A stretch of 64,000 nucleotides of DNA, from the NCBI GenBank assembly GCA_002337455.1, contig DDGC01000001.1, positions 22,927-86,926 on the forward strand. Direction: 5' to 3'. The notes beneath the pieces are model-generated. The model did not search any database, was not told the origin of the DNA, and saw only the letters and a program-made list of their open reading frames with translations. Source of the DNA: Rhizobiales bacterium UBA1912 (GTDB lineage: Bacteria > Pseudomonadota > Alphaproteobacteria > Rhizobiales > Devosiaceae). The position numbers and the translations under genes are program-made. This document shows positions 42,732 to 51,093 of this stretch, piece after piece (position 1 is the stretch's first letter; each line of letters starts with the position of its first letter).

Positions 42732-43709
42732 CTATTCGGTCACGAACTGATTGGTATAGACGTCCTCGATCGGCACCGCTTCGGTGATGATGTCGTTGGC
42801 CATATAGAAATCCTGGATTTCGAGGAGTTGCTCCTCGTTGAACGCGCCGCGCGGCAGCCCATCCATCTCGGCATAGACGCTCTCGACGTAGAACCGCATG
42901 ACGCGCTCGATCTGCTCGACGTTCTCGGCATGCTGGTCCACAAAGCCCACATATTCCTGCGCGGCGACCGCGGGATCGGCAACGATGTCCTCGATTGCAC
43001 GCAGCGTCGCACGCACGAAGCCTGCGGCCTGTTCGGGGTGTTCCGCGATGAACTGATCGGACGCAATGATGGCCTGCGGCTGCGCCGGGAACAGATCGCT
43101 CACAGGCATGACTGTCAGGTCCACGCCGGCATCCTGGATGCTCACGATCCATTCGGGCACGCCCGACATGGCCTGCACGCCGTCGGCGATCATGGCCTGG
43201 ATAAGCCCGCCTGAACCGAGCGCCTGAATGTCGGCATCGGGACGGCCAATGCCCTCGCCGGCCAGCACGGCAAGCAGGTTGTAATAGGCGGTGTCCTGAA
43301 AGCTGATCACGGCGATGGACTCGCCTTCGAGATCGGCGACGCTTTCGATGCCGCTGTCGTTGCGCCAGGCGATGTGGGTCAGCCCCTTGCCACCGAGCAG
43401 CGCGACACCGCGCACTTCAAGCCCGTTGGGGCGCACGATCATGGCCGTGTCGCCCATGCCGCCGCCCATGTCCACATTGCCGACGGCGATCTGGGTGGCG
43501 ACGTCCGCACCGCCCTGGCCGACGCGGAACTCGACGTCGAGCCCTTCTTCCTCGTAGTAGCCTTTGTGGAGCGCCAGCTGGAAGGGCGCGAAGGCGGGGA
43601 GAAAGTCCGGTGCCGGGAAGAGGTAGGTCAGGCTCTCCTGCCCTTGGACGGCACTTGCCGAAAGGGCGATGCTGCCGGCCAGCAGCAGCGAAAGTGAGGC
43701 GCGGTTCAT
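42732..43709 (-). CDS. ABC transporter substrate-binding protein (NMT1/SsuA-like)
   Basis: A 325-residue periplasmic binding protein with signal MNRASLSLLLAGSIALSASA and cleavage near VQGQ-ESL. The mature domain has FAPFQLALHKGYYEEEGLDVEFRVGQGGADVATQIAVGNVDMGGGMGDTAM in outline, which places it in the nitrate/sulfonate/taurine class; several such proteins bind aromatic or heteroaromatic carboxylates. It lies between ATPase and permease genes in one leftward operon. Confidence 0.9.
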   Translation of the reverse strand: MNRASLSLLLAGSIALSASAVQGQESLTYLFPAPDFLPAFAPFQLALHKGYYEEEGLDVEFRVGQGGADVATQIAVGNVDMGGGMGDTAMIVRPNGLEVRGVALLGGKGLTHIAWRNDSGIESVADLEGESIAVISFQDTAYYNLLAVLAGEGIGRPDADIQALGSGGLIQAMIADGVQAMSGVPEWIVSIQDAGVDLTVMPVSDLFPAQPQAIIASDQFIAEHPEQAAGFVRATLRAIEDIVADPAVAAQEYVGFVDQHAENVEQIERVMRFYVESVYAEMDGLPRGAFNEEQLLEIQDFYMANDIITEAVPIEDVYTNQFVTE

Positions 43710-43743
43710 TGATGGTCCTTCCTTTTATTTTGCGTCCACCCCC

Positions 43744-44520
43744 TCAGGCGGCTCGCTCATTGAGTTTGAGCAGATCGAAAATCTGCGCAGCATAACCGTG
43801 GACCTGCGGCACCTGCCGCCGGGCCAGGGGTTGTCCTCTGTCGGGGATATCGACAGAAAGCTCGTGAATGATGGTGCCGGGCCGCTCGGACAAGACCAAC
43901 ACCCTGTCGGACATGATGACGGCTTCCGACAGGTCGTGGGTAATCAGCAGCGTGGTGATGCCCGCATCCTGGATGGTCTTGGCAAAGCTGTTCTGGATCA
44001 GCAGCTTGGTCTGGGCGTCGAGAGCGGAGAATGGCTCATCTAGCAGGATGATGTCGGGGTCGATCGCCAAAGTGCGGGCCAGGGCAGCGCGCTGCCGCAT
44101 TCCTCCCGACAACTGGTAGGGATAATGGTTCTCGAAGCCTTTGAGGTGACAGCGTTCGAGTTCGGCCATGGCGCGCTCGCGGCGCGCTCGGGCCGGAACG
44201 CCCCTGGCCTCGAGCCCGAATTCCACGTTCTTGACGATGGAACGCCAGGGCAGCAGCAGGTCTTTCTGGAGCATGAAACCTACGTGCGAGTTGGGGCCGA
44301 CAACTGTCTCCCCGCTCACCAGCACCTCGCCTTTGGTGGGCTTATAGAGCCCGGCCGTCATGCTTAGAATCGTGCTCTTGCCGCAGCCCGAGGGGCCAAC
44401 CACAGACACGAACTCTCCGCGCTTGACCGTAAAGTTGATGTCCTTGACCGCAGTCAGGACCTCGGTGCCGGACTTGTCGTTTCCGAACTGCTTTTCGACC
44501 CCGCGGAACTCAAGCGCCAT
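43744..44520 (-). CDS. ABC transporter ATP-binding protein (SsuB/TauB type)
   Basis: A 258-residue ATPase with Walker A GPSGCGKST, Q-loop FMLQKDLLLPWRS, signature LSGGMRQRAALARTLA, Walker B IILLDEPFSALD and switch ITHDLSEAVIMSD. I chose the ATG at 44520 (MALEFRGVEKQF), which overlaps the end of the small upstream gene; an ATG at 44535 would add five residues. Either way the two genes are translationally coupled. Confidence 0.9.
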   Translation of the reverse strand: MALEFRGVEKQFGNDKSGTEVLTAVKDINFTVKRGEFVSVVGPSGCGKSTILSMTAGLYKPTKGEVLVSGETVVGPNSHVGFMLQKDLLLPWRSIVKNVEFGLEARGVPARARRERAMAELERCHLKGFENHYPYQLSGGMRQRAALARTLAIDPDIILLDEPFSALDAQTKLLIQNSFAKTIQDAGITTLLITHDLSEAVIMSDRVLVLSERPGTIIHELSVDIPDRGQPLARRQVPQVHGYAAQIFDLLKLNERAA

Positions 44521-44812
44521 AGCCGTTTTCCGCATATGCCTCGTCCAGATTTTTGTTGAGAGTGCTCAACTCCTTTTCGAGGAGCGCCGTGTCCCAGTCG
44601 GTCCGGCCCGAGGCCGGGGCCGTGATGCCGCGCTTGGTCATTTCGGCGGCGATCTGCGCGTAGTCGTGTTGCGGGGCCGCCATGATGTCCATCAGCGCGA
44701 CCGCCAAGGCCTTTTCGCTTCCCGTCAGGTCACGGCCAAGGGACTGGTGCGCCAGTTCCGCACGCGTGGTGTCCTTGGCCCTCTGCGAGAGCCGGTCCTT
44801 GAAAACATCCAT
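44510..44812 (-). CDS. Small conserved protein, recombinase-like helix-turn-helix type (100 aa)
   Basis: A 100-residue soluble protein, MDVFKDRLSQRAKDTTRAEL at the start, with a central LTGSEKALAVALMDIMAAPQHDYAQIAAEMTKRGITAPASGRTDWD in outline and an acidic end. The pattern IAAEMTKRGITAPASGR-TDW resembles the short helix-turn-helix found in serine recombinases, without a catalytic domain. Such small proteins occur beside aromatic oxygenase genes. GAGGGG lies six bases before the ATG at 44812. First gene of the leftward operon under the promoter box. Function unknown. Confidence 0.75.
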   Translation of the reverse strand: MDVFKDRLSQRAKDTTRAELAHQSLGRDLTGSEKALAVALMDIMAAPQHDYAQIAAEMTKRGITAPASGRTDWDTALLEKELSTLNKNLDEAYAENGYGA

Positions 44813-44834
44813 GCGGTTCCCCTCTGCGTCCGAT

Positions 44835-44888
44835 GTGTTCAAATATCAACTTAGTGTTCATAATTACGCATCGCCACAGCGAAGTCAA
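44835..44888 (-). promoter_or_regulatory. Promoter/operator box of the leftward operon (twin of 45874-45927)
   Basis: On the minus strand TTGACT (44888-44883), a 16-base spacer, TAATTA as -10, and the 18-base ATGCGTAATTATGAACAC, followed 12 bases later by TGAACA. The same layout occurs at 45874-45927 in the opposite direction. TGAACA repeats are 19 bases apart, about two helical turns, and would suit a dimeric regulator such as the IclR protein encoded between the boxes. Confidence 0.7.
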
Positions 44889-44989
44889 GGCGACCTGTGG
44901 ACGGTCGTGCTCGTAAAAGCAGCAACGCCGGCACTATGGAGAGTGCCGGACGCGCGCTATCGACTGGATTTTATTGAAGGTTCGCGGGG

Positions 44990-45820
44990 CTAACCCTGGT
45001 AGCCCAGGCCCCTGGAAATTTCCGCGGCAGCTGCCTTGATGGCGCCCTCGATATGCTGGGCATTGTTGCTGTAGGCGCTGAACTGCTCTTCGGGTCCCGT
45101 AACGTTGATACCGGCTATGGGACGAGCGCGATGGTCGAAAATTGCGGCCGCACAGGAGCCGATTCCCGGTTCGAAATTGCCCTTGCTCCAGGCGATGCCG
45201 TGCTTGCGGTCTTCACCGATCTGCATGATGAGCTGGGTCAATGTGGTCGACGTCTTGGCGGTATGGGCCTCGAGGTCGGCGTCCCTGTAGAGGTCGAGCA
45301 GTTGTTTTTCCGGCATATAGGCCAGGAGGATACGACCGATGGTGGTGGCGTGGGCCGGCAGGCGCGATCCCTCGCGAATATTGCTGATCAGGTGCGAATT
45401 GGGTGTTTCGCGCAACATATAGACGACGTCGCGTCCGTCAAGCACGCCCAGATGGATGGACAGGTGCAGCTCGCTGGCAAGCCTTGCCATAACGGGCTGC
45501 GCAACCCGCGTCACGTCGCGGGACTTGAGCGCATCCGCAGCGAGGGAAATCATCCCCACGCCCAACTGCCAGCTCGCGCCGTCATCATCGGATTCGATGA
45601 TTCCCTCCTCTTCGAGCGTGTGCAAGAGGCGTATCAGCGTCGTTCTGTTGATGCCCAACTCGCGGGCCGTGGCTGCCGCATTGCGGCAGCGCCCGCCCGC
45701 GGCGATGTGCCGGAGCAGCCGAAAAGCGCGGTGAACGGGGGGCACAGAATAGGACGGGCCCTGTGCGCTTTCGGCTTCGATCTCGGTCATATCGTCGGTC
45801 ACCCGGGCAACTCCACCCAT
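44990..45820 (-). CDS. IclR family transcriptional regulator (second)
   Basis: A 276-residue IclR protein. The winged helix is VHRAFRLLRHIAAGGRCRNAAATARELGINRTTLIRLLHTLEEEGII in outline; the effector domain includes IREGSRLPAHATTIGRILLAYM and the GIGSCAAAIFDHRARPIAGINV ending. AAAGGA precedes the ATG at 45820. It sits between the two operons that share the ATGCGTAATTATGAACAC box and is the obvious candidate to act on both. Confidence 0.9.
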   Translation of the reverse strand: MGGVARVTDDMTEIEAESAQGPSYSVPPVHRAFRLLRHIAAGGRCRNAAATARELGINRTTLIRLLHTLEEEGIIESDDDGASWQLGVGMISLAADALKSRDVTRVAQPVMARLASELHLSIHLGVLDGRDVVYMLRETPNSHLISNIREGSRLPAHATTIGRILLAYMPEKQLLDLYRDADLEAHTAKTSTTLTQLIMQIGEDRKHGIAWSKGNFEPGIGSCAAAIFDHRARPIAGINVTGPEEQFSAYSNNAQHIEGAIKAAAAEISRGLGYQG

Positions 45821-45873
45821 ACGTCTTTTCCTTTTTCATAATCCATAGCCGGTGCACGGGCAATGCGCGCCGC

Positions 45874-45927
45874 TTGACAGAGATTAGCTTATGCGTAATT
45901 ATGAACACAACGTGTATATTTGAACAG
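45874..45927 (+). promoter_or_regulatory. Promoter/operator box of the rightward catabolic operon (twin of 44835-44888)
   Basis: TTGACA (45874-45879), a 16-base spacer, TAATTA (45896-45901) as -10, with ATGCGTAATTATGAACAC (45891-45908) and TGAACA (45921-45926). It matches 32 of 36 positions of the inverted box at 44835-44871. Transcription should start near 45908 and read through the leader ORF into the cupin gene. Confidence 0.72.
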
Positions 45928-45953
45928 TATGGCACGGAAAAGGGGTTCGTTCG

Positions 45954-46100
45954 ATGTTTTCGATCGTCAGAGAGACGCGTGAAAAGGGATTGACGGAATG
46001 GCTTGCGCCAGCCCGTGCCCGCTCGGCTCGCTGCGCACCCCCGGGCCTCACCCGCTTTTTCCTTCAAACCTTTCCGAACCGTCAGCACAGGAGACATTGA
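45954..46100 (+). CDS. Possible 48-aa leader ORF coupled to the cupin gene
   Basis: An ATG eight bases after AAGGGG opens a 48-codon frame, MFSIVRETREKGLTEWLAPA followed by an Arg-rich tail ending QHRRH. Its TGA overlaps the cupin ATG (TGATG). The cupin has its own AGGAGA site. The peptide has no recognisable domain. It may only be a translational leader, or not expressed. Confidence 0.3.
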   Translation: MFSIVRETREKGLTEWLAPARARSARCAPPGLTRFFLQTFPNRQHRRH

Positions 46101-46669
46101 TGTCTGTAGCGCCAAAGAAATTCCCGTCGATCGAGCCCGATGACGTGATGATTCCCGAAGGCAAGTCGCTTTCCGAATGGATTGAAAGTCGCGTCGCCCG
46201 GTACGAAACCCGGACGATCGATTGGGATGCCCTGAAATTCCAAGCCGATTACGATCCTATCTACCGTCGTGCCCAGATGCGCTACATCGGCACCGGCGCA
46301 ACCGGCATCACCGACGACGAGAACGTGGTTCCGGCCGAAAACTTCACCTTCTCCACGATGGTGCTGCCTGCCGGCTGCGAGGGTCCGCTCCACATTCACC
46401 GTGACGCCGAGGAAGTGTTCTTCATCCTCAAGGGGAACAAGATCCGCCTCTTTATCGAGCACAAGGGCGAGCTTGTCGAAACCGTCCTGGCCGAGCGCGA
46501 CATCATCTCGGTGCCTGCAGGTCTTTATCGCGGCCTGCGCAATGAGGGCATCGAAGAAGCCCTGATGTGCGTGATGATCGGCAATCCCAAGCCGGTGACC
46601 CCGACATATCCCGAGGATCACCCGGTTTCCAAAATCTCGCGGCCTGCGAAAAACAAGGTCGCCGGCTAA
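46100..46669 (+). CDS. Cupin domain protein
   Basis: A 189-residue single-cupin protein. Cupin motif 1 is seen as GPLHIHRDAEEVFFILKGNKIRLFI (His-x-His-x-Glu), and motif 2 as DIISVPAGLYRGLRNEG. An N-terminal extension with WIESRVARYETRTIDWDALKF precedes the barrel. In aromatic clusters such cupins can be ring-cleaving dioxygenases, isomerases or accessory proteins; the metal ligands fit an iron or manganese site. First full gene of the rightward operon, with AGGAGA before its ATG. Confidence 0.85.
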   Translation: MSVAPKKFPSIEPDDVMIPEGKSLSEWIESRVARYETRTIDWDALKFQADYDPIYRRAQMRYIGTGATGITDDENVVPAENFTFSTMVLPAGCEGPLHIHRDAEEVFFILKGNKIRLFIEHKGELVETVLAERDIISVPAGLYRGLRNEGIEEALMCVMIGNPKPVTPTYPEDHPVSKISRPAKNKVAG

Positions 46670-46735
46670 CAAGCCCCGGGGAGGGGCCGTCGGTCCCTCC
46701 CGCTTTGGAACTCCCTCACAGTCTGGAGCGAACAC

Positions 46736-47776
46736 ATGACAGTCGTCGACAAGAAGGCGCTCATCGAATCCCGGGTCAATTCCGGTTTACAGGGCCAGTG
46801 GTATCCGGTGGCCAAGTCGGTCGAGGTCAAAGCCTCCCGTCCCTATGGCGCCAAGCTCCTGGGCCAGAAAATCGTGCTCTGGCGCGGCAAGGACGGGAAG
46901 ATCAACGCAGTTGACGATTTCTGCCCTCACCGTGGCGCTCCCTTGTCTTACGGCGAAATCCACGAAGGCAATATTGGCTGCCGCTATCACGGGGTGGTTG
47001 TCGACGGCGATGGCGTCGTGGTCCGTGTTCCTGCCATGCCCGAATGCGCGCTTGAGGGGCGGAAGGCGCTGAACAATTTCCATGTGCGCGAGGCCAATGA
47101 CGCTGTCTTTGTCTATATGCCTTCGGTCAACCAGCCTGAGCCGCCAGAACTGGTTCTACCGCCCGAATTCGCCGACAACGCCTGGGCGGGGTTCTTGTGC
47201 ACGGCCATCTGGGAAACCAACTACCGCTATGCCCTCGACAACCTCGCCGACCCGATGCACGGGTGCTATCTGCACTCCGAGAGCTTCACGCTGGCTTACG
47301 GCTCCAAACAGGACCTGATGAAGCTCGACAAGACCGAGCATGGCTTTCACGTGACGCGTGTCGGTCAGGTCGGCGACAATTTCGATTGGGCCGAGTTCGC
47401 AGTTCATCCCGGCAACAGCTATTGCTTCCTCGACATCCCCTATCCTCCGGCAGCAGGTCCCGGCGGCAATATGCGTATCGTGGGTTTCGTAACCCCCATC
47501 GACGAACATAGCTGCAAGGTCTTTTTCTGGCGCATGCGCAAAGTCGAGGGTATCGCCCGCGAATCCTGGCGCTTCCTCTATCGCGCCGAGCTCGAGGAGC
47601 GTCATTGGAACGTGCTCGAGCAGGATCGCGTCATGCTCGAAGGCATGCCAGACGATGCCCGGAAGCGCGAAATGCTCTACCAGCACGATCTTGGCGTCAG
47701 CCGGATCCGCCAGATTCTGACGCGCGCCGCCAAGGAGCAGGTTGAAGCCGAACTGGCGCAGGTGGCGGCCCAATGA
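46736..47776 (+). CDS. Rieske non-haem iron oxygenase, large subunit (VanA/phenoxybenzoate-type)
   Basis: A 346-residue oxygenase. The Rieske cluster ligands are Cys63-x-His65 and Cys82-x2-His85 (CPHRGAP...CRYHG). The mononuclear iron site is DNLADPMHGCYLHSES with the bridging Asp172 and His175/His180. Length and single-subunit form resemble vanillate O-demethylase and phenoxybenzoate dioxygenase alpha proteins (homotrimeric class). No ferredoxin or FNR-type reductase gene is linked; the operon instead carries an adrenodoxin-reductase-like protein and a flavodoxin. Substrate unknown. Confidence 0.92.
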   Translation: MTVVDKKALIESRVNSGLQGQWYPVAKSVEVKASRPYGAKLLGQKIVLWRGKDGKINAVDDFCPHRGAPLSYGEIHEGNIGCRYHGVVVDGDGVVVRVPAMPECALEGRKALNNFHVREANDAVFVYMPSVNQPEPPELVLPPEFADNAWAGFLCTAIWETNYRYALDNLADPMHGCYLHSESFTLAYGSKQDLMKLDKTEHGFHVTRVGQVGDNFDWAEFAVHPGNSYCFLDIPYPPAAGPGGNMRIVGFVTPIDEHSCKVFFWRMRKVEGIARESWRFLYRAELEERHWNVLEQDRVMLEGMPDDARKREMLYQHDLGVSRIRQILTRAAKEQVEAELAQVAAQ

Positions 47777-48525
47777 TGCTCCAGGGCCGCACCGTTCTCG
47801 TTACCGGCGTTTCACGCGGGCTGGGCCGTGCCGTCGCGGAGGCCGTCGCCGCGCAGGGGGCGAACCTTGTGCTGGCCGACGTAGACGCCGCGGGCGGTCA
47901 GGCGACGTGTGCGGCGCTGACCGAAAATGGCGCACAGGCGCGCTTCCTTCCGCTCGACCTTGCCGATCCCGACAGCATTGCCGCCCTGGCCGAAAATATT
48001 TCAGCCCGCGAGGGCCATCTGCATGGCCTGGTCAACAATGCTGCCGTTGCGACAAATGTGGGTGGCATGGGCTTTGAAGACATCGAGCTTGCGCTGTGGG
48101 ACCGCGTCATGACGGTCAATGTGCGCGGCACCTGGCTCATCACGCGCGCCTGCGCCGACCTGCTGCGGGCTTCGGGCAGCGGGCGTATCGTCAACGTGGC
48201 GTCCGACACCGCGCTTTGGGGCGCCCCGCGGCTTCTTTCCTATACGGCCTCAAAGGGCGCCGTGATGGCCATGACCCGCTCGCTGGCACGCGAACTGGGC
48301 CCGGACGGTATTGGAGTGGCCTGCATTGCGCCGGGCATTTTGCAGACCGAAAGCACCGAATACGTGCCCGAGGCGCGCCACCTTCTGTATTCCGAAGGCC
48401 GCGCCGTACCCGGTCCGCAGGGAACCGGCGAGGCCGCGGGCGTGGCGGCTTTCCTCGTCTCAAATGATGCGATCACCCTCACCGGGCAGGTTCTGCCCGT
48501 CAACCACGGCTTCTGTTTTTCCTGA
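47773..48525 (+). CDS. SDR family oxidoreductase (classical)
   Basis: A 250-residue short-chain dehydrogenase/reductase. Cofactor motif VTGVSRGLGRAVAEA, NNAAVATNVGG, catalytic Ser region VNVASDTALW and the active-site YTASKGAVMAMTRSLARELG are complete. The Asp after the second strand (LADVDAAGG) favours NAD. It overlaps the Rieske gene by four bases and the hydrolase gene by one base. It could oxidise a dihydrodiol or a later hydroxy intermediate. Confidence 0.9.
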   Translation: MMLQGRTVLVTGVSRGLGRAVAEAVAAQGANLVLADVDAAGGQATCAALTENGAQARFLPLDLADPDSIAALAENISAREGHLHGLVNNAAVATNVGGMGFEDIELALWDRVMTVNVRGTWLITRACADLLRASGSGRIVNVASDTALWGAPRLLSYTASKGAVMAMTRSLARELGPDGIGVACIAPGILQTESTEYVPEARHLLYSEGRAVPGPQGTGEAAGVAAFLVSNDAITLTGQVLPVNHGFCFS

Positions 48526-49370
48526 TGACCATGAACCCCATCCTCACCAGCGCTATAGAATGGCAGGAGCGACCCGGCAGCGGCGACGTTCTGGTCTGCC
48601 TGCATGGCATCGGGTCGATGGCCTCCACGTTCGATGATCTTCTGGCCTACCTGCCCACCGATCTGCGCGTTATCTGCTGGAACGCGCCCGGCTACGGAAA
48701 GAGCGAGCCGCTGGAGGCCGAATGGCCCCTGGCCGAGGACTACGCCGCAGCGCTCGCTTCTTTCTGCGACAGCCTTGGCCTCGGCCGGGTCCACATTCTC
48801 GGACATTCGCTGGGCACCCTCATGGGTGCTGCTTTCGCCACCCGATACCCCGAGCGTGTCGCCAGTCTCACGCTTGCGTCGTGCGCTCAGGGACGTGGCA
48901 CGCCCAGGGGTGGAGCACTTTCCGAAAAAGATGCCCAGCGCTTGGGTGACCTGGAAGCGCTGGGCGCGCAGGAATTTGCCGCTGCGCGCGCTCCCCGTCT
49001 CGTCTATGCGCCTGAGCGCAATCCTGCCATCGTTTCTGCGGTGCGCTCGGACATGGAGAAGGTCACAATGCCAGGCTACGGACAGGCGGTCCGCATGCTG
49101 GCGTCGGGCGATCTTGCCGCCGACTGCACCGGCGTTCGAGCGCGCACTTCGGTCATCGTCGGCGCTGATGATGTCGTCACGCCACCGGCCCAGTCGCAGG
49201 CCGCGTTCGACGCGCTCGGTGCGAGAGTGCGCGGCGAATACGTTCTCGTGCCCCATGCCGGCCACGCCATACACCGCCAGGCGCCCGCCGCGCTGGCGGC
49301 AGTTCTCGTTTCAACGATCGGAAATGCCCTTCCTGAGGGCGACACTGCACAATTGGGAGACGTCAGATGA
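48525..49370 (+). CDS. Alpha/beta hydrolase (meta-cleavage-product hydrolase-like)
   Basis: A 281-residue alpha/beta hydrolase. The oxyanion region is LVCLHGIGSMASTF, the nucleophile elbow GHSLGTLMG (Ser95), the acid lies in VGADDVVTPPAQS and the His in VLVPHAGHAIHRQ. It resembles carbon-carbon bond hydrolases of meta-cleavage pathways and also amidases and lactonases of the fold. It precedes the extradiol-type dioxygenase gene and overlaps it by four bases, which favours a role on the ring-cleavage product. Confidence 0.9.
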   Translation: MTMNPILTSAIEWQERPGSGDVLVCLHGIGSMASTFDDLLAYLPTDLRVICWNAPGYGKSEPLEAEWPLAEDYAAALASFCDSLGLGRVHILGHSLGTLMGAAFATRYPERVASLTLASCAQGRGTPRGGALSEKDAQRLGDLEALGAQEFAAARAPRLVYAPERNPAIVSAVRSDMEKVTMPGYGQAVRMLASGDLAADCTGVRARTSVIVGADDVVTPPAQSQAAFDALGARVRGEYVLVPHAGHAIHRQAPAALAAVLVSTIGNALPEGDTAQLGDVR

Positions 49371-50287
49371 GCGAACCGATTCGCGTTGGTGCCCTGCGTG
49401 GCATCGTCATGCGTGCGCCGGGCATTACCGCCACCAAGGGCTTTTATGAAAACAACTGGGGCCTGACCATCGCTAGGGAAGAGGACGGCGCCGTCTATTT
49501 CCGGGGCACCGGCGATGAGCCGTTTGTGTACGGCCTCAAGGATGGTCCGGTGTACGGCATCGAATACGTGCATTTCTCGATGCCCGACCGAGCCTCGATG
49601 GACGCGCTCCATCGCCAGGTTGTTGCCAAGGGTGCGACGGCCCTGGGCGAGCCTGCCGAGTTCGACGATTTTGCCGGCGGATACGGCTTTGAAGTGCTCG
49701 ATCCCGACCTGCGCCGCCTGCGCTTTCGCACCGGCGCGGAAACCGCAGAGGCCAAGGAAGAGTGGGCCCGTCCGCGCAAGGTCAGCCATGTCGTGCTCAA
49801 CAGCGGCGACATGGACGGCGTGGAACAATGGTACGTGGACGTGCTCGGTTTCCGCGTTTCCGACTATTCGGCGGACCAGATGGTCTTTCTGCGCTGCGCC
49901 ACCGACCATCACTCCATCGCGCTTGTGCGCGGCCACTACGCATCGGTCAATCACGTTGCATTCGAGTTGCCCTCGATCAACGAATTCATGCGCTCCATCG
50001 GCCGTATGAAGGAAAAGGGTCTGCATCCCACCTGGGGACCGGGACGCCATGGGCCGGGCGACAATCCTTTCGCTTACTATGTCTCTCCGTCGGGGTTCGT
50101 GATCGAATTCACCTCGGAAATCCAGCAGATCGACGAGCACACGCACGAAGCTCAGGTTTGGCCGCGCGACGTGCCAGAGAAGATGGATCAGTGGATGACC
50201 GCCGGCCCTCCGACCAGCGCCCAGCGCGCCGTCATGCAGGGCCGCCCGGACCCCGGCTTTCCCGAGCTTAAAGGAAACCAGCCATGA
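49367..50287 (+). CDS. Two-domain VOC protein, type I extradiol ring-cleavage dioxygenase-like
   Basis: A 306-residue protein with two VOC domains (about 1-125 and 136-260). The second domain has the iron-binding triad His141 (KVSHVVLNS), His196 (VNHVAFELPS) and Glu247 (FVIEFTSE), as in catechol 2,3-dioxygenase-type enzymes. The NPFAYYVSPSGFVIEF region is typical. It would open a dihydroxylated ring, consistent with a Rieske oxygenase and hydrolase in the same operon. Confidence 0.9.
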   Translation: MSEPIRVGALRGIVMRAPGITATKGFYENNWGLTIAREEDGAVYFRGTGDEPFVYGLKDGPVYGIEYVHFSMPDRASMDALHRQVVAKGATALGEPAEFDDFAGGYGFEVLDPDLRRLRFRTGAETAEAKEEWARPRKVSHVVLNSGDMDGVEQWYVDVLGFRVSDYSADQMVFLRCATDHHSIALVRGHYASVNHVAFELPSINEFMRSIGRMKEKGLHPTWGPGRHGPGDNPFAYYVSPSGFVIEFTSEIQQIDEHTHEAQVWPRDVPEKMDQWMTAGPPTSAQRAVMQGRPDPGFPELKGNQP

Positions 50288-51072
50288 CGCTGCCTTACGA
50301 AGGACGGGTGGCGGTGGTGACCGGCGGATCGTCGGGCATCGGCCTTTCCACTGTCGAGCTCCTGCTCTCTCAGGGCGCCCGCGTCGCACTGTGCGCCCGC
50401 GGTGAAGGACGCCTCAAGGACGTCGTCTCGGTGCTGGCGCGCGATCACGGCGCCGATCGGATAATTTCCCGCGCTTTCTCGGTGCTCGATTCCGATGCCG
50501 TCAACGCATTCGCGGCGGATGTCGGAGCCAGCTTTGGACGATGCGATCTTCTGGTCAACAATGCCGGACAGGGCCGCATCTCGACGTTTGAGGAAACCAC
50601 AGACGAGGCATGGCGGGCCGAGTACGAACTCAAGATGTTCAGCCAGATCTATCCAATCCGCGCTTTCGTGCCCATGCTCCGGGAGTCCAAAGGGGCCATC
50701 GTCGCTGTCAATTCGCTGCTGGCCTATCAGCCCGAGCCGCACATGGTCTGCACCTCATCGGCCCGTGCCGGGGTGCAGAACCTGCTCAAATCTCTCAGTC
50801 TCGAGTTGGCACCCGAGGTGCGCGTCAATTCCGTTCTGCTCGGCCTGGTTGGCTCTGGCCAATGGACGCGCCGTTTCGCCGAACGCGAGGACCAGTCGAT
50901 GAGCCGGGAGGAGTGGTACGGCAATCTGGCCCGCAAGAAGGGCATCCCGCTCGGGCGCCTGGGCGACCCAAGCGAAGCCGCAGCCGCAATCGCCTTTTTG
51001 GGCTCACATGCCGCCAGCTACATCACAGGCGCGCAACTCGATGTTTCGGGCGGTCTCGCCCGTCACATCTGA
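50284..51072 (+). CDS. Divergent SDR-fold protein lacking the catalytic Tyr-x3-Lys
   Basis: A 262-residue SDR-fold protein. The cofactor loop VTGGSSGIGLSTVELL and NNAGQGRIST are normal, as is the C-terminal GAQLDVSGGLARHI. At the usual Tyr-x-x-x-Lys the sequence reads TSSARAGVQNL, with Thr for Tyr and Arg for Lys. A recognised divergent SDR branch shares this feature. It may work by other residues or not be a dehydrogenase at all. It overlaps the dioxygenase gene by four bases. Confidence 0.85.
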   Translation: MTLPYEGRVAVVTGGSSGIGLSTVELLLSQGARVALCARGEGRLKDVVSVLARDHGADRIISRAFSVLDSDAVNAFAADVGASFGRCDLLVNNAGQGRISTFEETTDEAWRAEYELKMFSQIYPIRAFVPMLRESKGAIVAVNSLLAYQPEPHMVCTSSARAGVQNLLKSLSLELAPEVRVNSVLLGLVGSGQWTRRFAEREDQSMSREEWYGNLARKKGIPLGRLGDPSEAAAAIAFLGSHAASYITGAQLDVSGGLARHI

Positions 51073-51093
51073 TACCAGTCAATGGAAGCCATT

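Noticed and set aside
49076..50389. A 437-codon minus-strand frame across the dioxygenase gene
   Set aside because: The plus strand encodes a complete VOC dioxygenase with all ligands. The antisense frame has no ribosome site or motif.
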